This document shows, in pieces, positions 6,888 to 11,473 of a stretch of DNA of 13,507 nt. A program made the translations under genes and the position numbers. The stretch covers positions 1 through 13,507 of the forward strand of contig JAHEYM010000052.1 in NCBI GenBank assembly GCA_023251595.1. Direction: 5' to 3'. Source of the DNA: Bacteroidota bacterium (GTDB lineage Bacteria; Bacteroidota; Bacteroidia; AKYH767-A; JABDAW01). The notes under the pieces were generated by a model, which did no database searches, had not been told where the DNA came from, and saw nothing but the letters and a program-made list of their open reading frames with translations. How positions within the stretch are numbered: the stretch's first letter is position 1; each line of letters begins with the position of its first letter.

Positions 6888-7187
6888 TTATATGTTAGAA
6901 TAATCGGTTGGATTTTTATAGGCGTGAATAATAGCAAGAATAATTATTTGTTTTTGTGTATCGTCTATGTGGTAATGAATATGATAAGGAAATTGTTTCA
7001 GCAGCAGAGTTCGAACATGCTTGTATTTAATCTGAAAACCAAGCGGAGCTTGGGCGATGTACGCTTTGGCTTCGCGGATACGAAATAAAAACTGTTTAGC
7101 AAGTTCGGGCGAAATTTTCTTATAATAACTGGTGGCTTCAGTGATCTCCGCTTTAACGGCGGGTAAATTTACAAAAGCATAGTTCAT
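6888..7187 (-). CDS. RelE/ParE-family toxin of a type II toxin-antitoxin pair
   Basis: 99 residues, the normal size for the RelE/ParE superfamily. The pattern fits: an N-terminal strand (FVNLPAVKAEITEA), a two-helix region with YYKKISPELAKQFLFRI, a middle stretch with P-x-G-F (APLGFQIKY), then RTLLLKQFPYHIHYHID and the closing strand IIILAIIHAYKNP. FPYHIHYHID and the AxxHxxKxP-like end are hallmarks of the 'plasmid stabilisation' ParE-like branch. Whether it cleaves mRNA on the ribosome (RelE) or poisons gyrase (ParE) cannot be told from sequence alone; the branch suggests ParE/RelE-like. Its ATG overlaps the antitoxin stop by four bases (7184-7187), implying translational coupling. Confidence 0.88.
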   Translation of the reverse strand: MNYAFVNLPAVKAEITEATSYYKKISPELAKQFLFRIREAKAYIAQAPLGFQIKYKHVRTLLLKQFPYHIHYHIDDTQKQIIILAIIHAYKNPTDYSNI

Positions 7188-7426
7188 ATACTTTTTTCAA
7201 TATCATCAATTGTTTTGCCGAAGTCGGTGACATCCGTGGGATTTTTGTAGTAATCGCTTAGACGCTCGTCAATAATTTGTTTTTGCCACCCGGAGAGTTC
7301 AGTCACGTTTTGCGCCTCCTCGATTTGCAGGTCCGCATATTTTGACTTTAGTGATTGCCATTCTTCAATGGCGATAAAGACCCCAGTGGTGTTTCCTTTG
7401 TTGTCGTGAATAAATTGTAATGTCAT
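7184..7426 (-). CDS. antitoxin partner of the RelE/ParE-like toxin
   Basis: 80-residue acidic protein located immediately before the toxin and overlapping it by four bases, the classic antitoxin-first order. Its N-terminal half (MTLQFIHDNKGNTTGVFIAIEEWQSLKSKY) resembles Phd/YefM-like or similar small addiction-module proteins that begin with a strand and an 'IPIEEW' type motif. The C-terminal half (LSDYYKNPTDVTDFGKTIDDIEKS) is the likely toxin-wrapping tail. The family assignment rests on size, order and this motif, not on a clear DNA-binding fold. Such antitoxins usually repress their own promoter; a -7 element lies 18 nt upstream of the ATG. Confidence 0.8.
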   Translation of the reverse strand: MTLQFIHDNKGNTTGVFIAIEEWQSLKSKYADLQIEEAQNVTELSGWQKQIIDERLSDYYKNPTDVTDFGKTIDDIEKSI

Positions 7427-7444
7427 GGCTCATTCTTTATAAGC

Positions 7445-7452
7445 CAAAGGTA
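7445..7452 (-). promoter_or_regulatory. -7 promoter element TACCTTTG of the toxin-antitoxin operon
   Basis: TACCTTTG on the minus strand matches TAnnTTTG fully. A GTTG sits 20 nt further upstream (plus-strand CAAC), close to the -33 TTTG/TTG position, making this the best two-part promoter in the window. The predicted leader is about 14 nt. Confidence 0.55.
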
Positions 7453-7507
7453 GCAACTTTTCATAATAAAAACAACATAAATTTATCGTTGTTTCGAGTG
7501 AAGGATT

Positions 7508-7600
7508 GGAGCGGATAGCCCGCAGGATTGCCTCAGGCAAGACGAGGACTATGAGCGGAGCCTGACCCCGGCACGATCCCTGAGCTTGCGAAGGGATCGG
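7508..7600. repeat. GC-richer repeat-like element between antitoxin and htrA terminator
   Basis: This stretch differs in composition from its AT-rich surroundings. It has GAGCGGA twice (7509-7515 and 7553-7559) in the pattern GCGGATAGCC...GGACTATGAGCGGAG, a small hairpin TTGCC-TCA-GGCAA (7528-7540), and an 8-bp hairpin CGATCCCT (7574-7581) with AGGGATCG (7592-7599). The phrases CCCTGAGCTTGCGAAGGG and GATAGCCCG...GAGGACTATGAGCG recall dispersed REP-like repeats I know from Bacteroidota genomes. No coding potential. Confidence 0.55.
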
Positions 7601-7620
7601 GACTGGGACACGCCCATATC

Positions 7621-7664
7621 AACAAAAAAATAAAGGCCGCCACAAATGTTCCTGTGACGACCTT
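7621..7664 (-). terminator. intrinsic terminator of htrA
   Basis: On the minus strand a 12-bp stem (plus-strand arms 7633-7644 and 7653-7664, with a few G-U pairs, 8-nt loop) begins 22 nt after the htrA stop codon and is followed by TATTTTTTTGTT. This is a textbook Rho-independent terminator, and it ends the minus-strand transcript before the toxin-antitoxin operon. Confidence 0.85.
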
Positions 7665-7686
7665 CTCCCCAAAAAAAATCTACCGT

Positions 7687-9150
7687 TTATAAACCAAAAC
7701 CATAATAAGCACGCATCCCATTTGTATAAATTCCTTCGATTAAAACACCACCCGATTTATTTTGTAAAGCATTCATTAAATCATCAGTATCGGTAATTGG
7801 TTTTTTATCGATTGAAGTGATGATAAATCCTTCGCGAATTCCGGCACTACGCAATTTTCCCGGACTAAGACTTTTTATTTTCACACCTCCGGTTAATTTT
7901 AATTTATCCATATCATCGGCAGAAACATTTTCGAATTCAGAACCGAGAAGTGAGACGATTTCTTTTGCATCTTTTTTCACCACATTTGTATTGCCATTTT
8001 TATTTTTGAGTGTAACATTAACGGTTTTCGACTCACCATTTCTCAAATACGTTACATCCACTTTATCACCGGGTCTGAATCTGCTGACTTGTTCCTGAAG
8101 CTCGGCAGCAGAGTTAACATCCTGCGCACCAACACGTGTAATGATATCGCCTTCTTTCATTCCTGCTGCTTCGGCAGAACTTCCATCATTTATTGCATCT
8201 ACATATATACCTTTCATTTCTTTAATGCCTTTTTCTGTCGCGAGTTTAGAATCGATATCTTTTATATTCACCCCAAGAATCGCACGTTGAACCTGGCCAA
8301 ATTCGAGTAAATCTGCCATTACTTTTTTTACGATAGTCACCGGAATTGCAAAGGCATATCCAGTGTAGGAACCTGTGTTGGAAGCGATAGCAGCATTAAT
8401 TCCGATTAATTCGCCACGTGTATTTACAAGTGCTCCACCACTGTTACCCGGATTCACTGCAGCATCGGTTTGAATAAATGATTCAATTTTATATTTATTA
8501 GATAATATATCCAGGTTTCGTCCTTTTGCACTTACGATTCCGGCAGTAACAGTTGAGGTAAGATTGAAAGGATTTCCGACGGCGAGAACCCACTCGCCTA
8601 CTCTTACGTCATCGGAATTTCCATACGATATATAAGGTAATCCTTTTTCTTCTATTTTGAGAAGTGCGAGATCTGTACTTGGATCACGGCCTACTACTTT
8701 TGCAATAAATTGTCTTTTATCGTTCAGCGTAATCTGAACTTTATCCGCATTGTCGATCACGTGGTTATTTGTCGCGATATATCCGTCTTCTGAAATAATG
8801 ACACCGGAACCACTTGCTTCAGCAGGTTCAGGATTTGAGTGAAGACCCCTTCCACCATAAAAACCACCGAAAGGATCGTTGAAATAAGTGTTTACGTTAT
8901 GTTGTTCGTAGAAAGTATTCACATGAACGACAGAATGAAGGGTAAGGTCGGCAGCCCGTGTGAAATCAATACCTGTTTCGGGCGGAGTCGGAGCGAACCC
9001 GGTAAGTCGGGTAGGTTGAACGTATGACTGGGAATAATAATTTGTTTGTGGGGAAGTAAGTTTGGAGATTGTCGCTCCACCAAAACCCGCAACCAGAGCA
9101 AGGACGGCAACAGGGAGATACTTTTTCATTTTTGAGATCATCGCTTTCAT
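7687..9150 (-). CDS. DegP/HtrA-family periplasmic serine protease (Do-like) with two PDZ domains
   Basis: ATP-independent protease (and often chaperone) for misfolded envelope proteins. From the ATG at 9150 it has 487 residues. An N-terminal hydrophobic segment at ~8-30 (KYLPVAVLALVAGFGGA) is a signal peptide or anchor. The trypsin-like domain has the triad His130 (NNHVI), Asp160 (STDLALL) and Ser237 (GNSGGAL). PDZ1 is at ~290-378 (AILGVNI, GMKEGDIITRVG) and PDZ2 at ~420-485 (GVKIKSL, GIREGFIITSID). Two PDZ domains favour a DegP/DegQ rather than a DegS layout. The frame extends to a TTG at 9168, but the ATG is more likely. It is divergent from the membrane-tethered sigma-like gene with a ~200-nt shared control region, which suggests a role in envelope stress. 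A strong terminator follows. Confidence 0.95.
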   Translation of the reverse strand: MKAMISKMKKYLPVAVLALVAGFGGATISKLTSPQTNYYSQSYVQPTRLTGFAPTPPETGIDFTRAADLTLHSVVHVNTFYEQHNVNTYFNDPFGGFYGGRGLHSNPEPAEASGSGVIISEDGYIATNNHVIDNADKVQITLNDKRQFIAKVVGRDPSTDLALLKIEEKGLPYISYGNSDDVRVGEWVLAVGNPFNLTSTVTAGIVSAKGRNLDILSNKYKIESFIQTDAAVNPGNSGGALVNTRGELIGINAAIASNTGSYTGYAFAIPVTIVKKVMADLLEFGQVQRAILGVNIKDIDSKLATEKGIKEMKGIYVDAINDGSSAEAAGMKEGDIITRVGAQDVNSAAELQEQVSRFRPGDKVDVTYLRNGESKTVNVTLKNKNGNTNVVKKDAKEIVSLLGSEFENVSADDMDKLKLTGGVKIKSLSPGKLRSAGIREGFIITSIDKKPITDTDDLMNALQNKSGGVLIEGIYTNGMRAYYGFGL

Positions 9151-9206
9151 ATCTTTTAGGTTTATCAATTTTTGTGAATGTACTTAACCCGCAATAATAA
9201 TGCCAG

Positions 9207-9214
9207 CAAAATTA
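9207..9214 (-). promoter_or_regulatory. -7 promoter element TAATTTTG of htrA
   Basis: TAATTTTG on the minus strand, inside GACGTAATTTTG, matches TAnnTTTG and predicts a ~50-nt leader. The same 12-mer occurs on the plus strand at the divergent promoter (9328-9339). No convincing -33 element. Confidence 0.5.
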
Positions 9215-9256
9215 CGTCGGGATCTGTGAACTGATCATGAAAACGGAACCTTTGAA

Positions 9257-9293
9257 GTGTTAAAAACCGTTAACACACTTAAACGTTAAGCAC
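9257..9293. promoter_or_regulatory. possible operator: palindromes and direct repeat between divergent promoters
   Basis: Three overlapping patterns lie midway between the two -7 elements: GTGTTAA (9257-9263) with TTAACAC (9270-9276); CTTAA-ACG-TTAAG (9278-9290); and a direct repeat, CGTTAACAC / CGTTAAGCAC (9268-9276 and 9284-9293). Such arrangement suits a dimeric regulator controlling both genes, but no specific regulator is implied. Confidence 0.35.
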
Positions 9294-9331
9294 CTTTTTG
9301 TTGTTGCTTACCGACGTGGCGTAATTTGACG

Positions 9332-9352
9332 TAATTTTGAAACGATTTCAAA
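9332..9352 (+). promoter_or_regulatory. -7 element TAATTTTG and overlapping 7-bp palindrome at the sigma-like gene
   Basis: TAATTTTG at 9332-9339 matches TAnnTTTG and ends 12 nt before the ATG, so the leader would be very short. A perfect inverted repeat, TTTGAAA-CGA-TTTCAAA (9336-9352), covers the end of the -7 element, the probable start site and the first base of the ATG. A protein bound there, or an RNA hairpin, could block both transcription and translation. Confidence 0.45.
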
Positions 9353-10902
9353 TGGCAAAAGGCAATAAACTCACAGACTTTGAGCTTGTCAGGATGATTC
9401 ATCTTGACCAGAAAGAAGCACTTTTGTACCTCTATGATGCAGGTTTTCCCTTTGCGGAGAGGCTTATTTCATCGAAAGGCGGCACGGCCGACGAGGTTAT
9501 TGATACCTTGAACTCCGCGCTCGTGCAGCTATGGCGTGAGATCAATCAACATCACTTCAACCAGGAAAAGACGCTACAGGATTATCTGAGAGCGCTGATA
9601 AAAACCACCTGGCACGATAAAAAGTTGAAGGCAACCACCACTGTCCCGAGGGGAGGAACAGCATCTCCGAGCGACAAGAAAGTAGTTGTTACTCATTTCG
9701 ATCCGGTAATTGCTTCACGCTGCGTTGAAATACTTGACCCGGAACATCGGACGACGCTTTGTTATTATTTTTTCGAAAATCATGATTTCATCCGGATCGC
9801 GAAACTTCTGAACATGCAAAGTCCGGAGCGGGCAAAAGAAATCTTCCATACTGCATATAACGAGCTACTCAAGATTTTGAGAACGCGGCATCACTTGTTG
9901 TGCACAATTTCTGACGCTGAAGTGATGGATTTATCAGACCTTGCGATGAATCGGGCCTCGGGTGGAAAAAAAGAAGTCCTGGAAATAAAGGTGAAGCAAG
10001 ACCCTACTTACGAAGTAGAATTTGCGCTCGCACAAGTAATTAAAGAAGGCGTACAACTCTCACGGATACAAGAACTGACCGAGGTGATTGTCCACTTGCG
10101 GAAGCAGAAAGTTGAGAGAAAGAGCAGGGTTCCTGCCTGGGCGGTGGTGACGCCAACCCTTTTGCTGATCGCCTTTGGTGTTTGGTGGGCGCTGGATGGT
10201 TTCACATTTACGAAGAACGAGCATCCATTCATGAGTTTTTTACATAAAAAAGATAGCAACGAATTAAAAAAACCAGATGAGAAAGGTGGAAAAGCACAGT
10301 CACTGATCAAACCTGATAAAACGGGTAACAAACGCGATTCAATTGTCTACAGTCAAATGACTCAGGATACAAGTTCTCGTAAAAATCCTGATTCGATGTA
10401 CGCCATACCACCCGGACAGATTAAGCAGATTAATATTAATGGAGACGTAATTGTGCGAGCTCATCGCGATACGACGGCTGAATCTATTGTTGTTAAAAAA
10501 GACGAATTGTTTTTCACCATATATTCTAAAGTTATTGATAAAGATGAAATTGATAGTTTGGCGAACGCTAAGAAAGACACAACACAAAAGAGCACGGCAC
10601 AACAGACCGCAAACGCGTTAAATCCTGAGGCAAAACTTCCCGAAGAAAACCTGAAACAACCGAAGGTCTGCCAGGTTGAACTATGGAAATCGCCTGTGAA
10701 TTACAAAGGATATAAAATGGCAAAGAATAAAGTGGTTTTATACGGACTTGATAATCCCGAACTGGTGAGAATATATAATTTAAATAATAGCGTATATCTG
10801 GGATATGAAAATGATTTTTATAAATTGGAATCAACGTTCGATTTTTTATCATATAGTAAAGTAAGAGACAAGACGGTTTTAAATAAGTTGAAGGAACAAT
10901 AA
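9352..10902 (+). CDS. ECF-like sigma protein fused to a transmembrane helix and an extracytoplasmic domain
   Basis: 516 residues from the ATG at 9352. The frame extends to a TTG at 9337, but that lies inside the promoter element. Residues ~18-95 resemble sigma region 2 (KEALLYLYDAGFPFAERLI, DEVIDTLNSALVQLWREIN, YLRALIKTTWHDKKLK). Residues ~127-178 resemble region 4 with its helix-turn-helix (LDPEHRTTLCYYFFENHDF, IAKLLNMQSPERAKEIFHTA). A ~80-residue linker follows, then one membrane helix at ~262-281 (AWAVVTPTLLLIAFGVWWAL) preceded by basic residues (KQKVERKSR), which orients the N-terminus to the cytoplasm. Residues ~282-516 would be extracytoplasmic: a Lys/Asp-rich stretch, then a part I do not recognise. 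It could be a membrane-held sigma factor, a sigma/anti-sigma fusion, or a degenerate sigma used as a sensor. The sigma similarity is clear in pattern but distant. The gene is divergent from htrA and 1 nt ahead of a GNAT gene. Confidence 0.75.
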   Translation: MAKGNKLTDFELVRMIHLDQKEALLYLYDAGFPFAERLISSKGGTADEVIDTLNSALVQLWREINQHHFNQEKTLQDYLRALIKTTWHDKKLKATTTVPRGGTASPSDKKVVVTHFDPVIASRCVEILDPEHRTTLCYYFFENHDFIRIAKLLNMQSPERAKEIFHTAYNELLKILRTRHHLLCTISDAEVMDLSDLAMNRASGGKKEVLEIKVKQDPTYEVEFALAQVIKEGVQLSRIQELTEVIVHLRKQKVERKSRVPAWAVVTPTLLLIAFGVWWALDGFTFTKNEHPFMSFLHKKDSNELKKPDEKGGKAQSLIKPDKTGNKRDSIVYSQMTQDTSSRKNPDSMYAIPPGQIKQININGDVIVRAHRDTTAESIVVKKDELFFTIYSKVIDKDEIDSLANAKKDTTQKSTAQQTANALNPEAKLPEENLKQPKVCQVELWKSPVNYKGYKMAKNKVVLYGLDNPELVRIYNLNNSVYLGYENDFYKLESTFDFLSYSKVRDKTVLNKLKEQ

Positions 10903-10903
10903 T

Positions 10904-11467
10904 ATGATAAAAGGAGCAAGGGTTACACTGAGAGCGCTGGAGCCGGGTGATTTGGATTTATTATATGAATGGGAAAATGACACTTCGGTTTGGCTTGTAA
11001 GCGGAACGGTCGCGCCTTTCTCACATTTCGTTCTGGAACAATACCTTGCCACAGCGCATCAGGATATATATGTAAACAAGGAACTCCGTCTCATGATTGA
11101 TCTGAATGAGGATGATGAAAATTTTCCTGATGTGATCAGTTTGGGTTGCATCGATTTGTTTGATTTTGATCCGAAGAATCTTCGTGCCGGTGTCGGTGTA
11201 CTCATCGGAAATAAAGATTTGAGAAACAAGGGATATGGAACGGAGGCATTACGGCTGTTGATGGATTATGCATTCGATACACTTGACCTGCATCAGTTAT
11301 ATTGCAACATCACGGTAAATAATGAGATCAGTTTACATGTGTTCAAAAAATTAGGTTTTGAAATTACCGGACTAAAACAAGACTGGGTATTTCATGAAGG
11401 AAAATGGTTTGATGAATACCTTCTTCAAAATATTCAGAAATCTACTTCATCCGCACGACGTAAATAA
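10904..11467 (+). CDS. GNAT N-acetyltransferase (RimJ/RimL/SpeG-like)
   Basis: Transfers an acetyl group from acetyl-CoA to an amine; the substrate is not evident. The 187 residues match the RimJ/RimL/SpeG type: start MIKGARVTLRALEPGDLDLLYEWEND, a central strand with VISLGCIDLFDFDP, the acetyl-CoA-binding motif RNKGYGT at 107-113 (R-x-x-G-x-G/A), and the C-terminal NNEISLHVFKKLGFEITGLKQDWVFHEGKWFDEYLL. Family members acetylate ribosomal-protein N-termini, spermidine or other small amines, and the sequence does not decide. The ATG comes one base after the stop of the sigma-like gene, so the two are almost certainly co-transcribed and translationally coupled. The cytochrome gene follows in the same reading frame after a single stop codon. 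Confidence 0.9.
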   Translation: MIKGARVTLRALEPGDLDLLYEWENDTSVWLVSGTVAPFSHFVLEQYLATAHQDIYVNKELRLMIDLNEDDENFPDVISLGCIDLFDFDPKNLRAGVGVLIGNKDLRNKGYGTEALRLLMDYAFDTLDLHQLYCNITVNNEISLHVFKKLGFEITGLKQDWVFHEGKWFDEYLLQNIQKSTSSARRK

Positions 11468-11473
11468 CTCAAA

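Noticed and set aside
9151..9168. TTG start extending HtrA by six residues
   Set aside because: The ATG at 9150 directly precedes a normal signal-peptide start with basic residues; nothing favours the TTG.
9337..9351. TTG start extending the sigma-like protein by five residues
   Set aside because: It lies inside the -7 promoter element and palindrome; the ATG at 9352 is a better start.
11468..11473. GNAT and cytochrome as one fused gene, since they share a reading frame
   Set aside because: A TAA separates them, and the cytochrome has its own signal sequence starting at a GTG, which would not make sense in a fusion.
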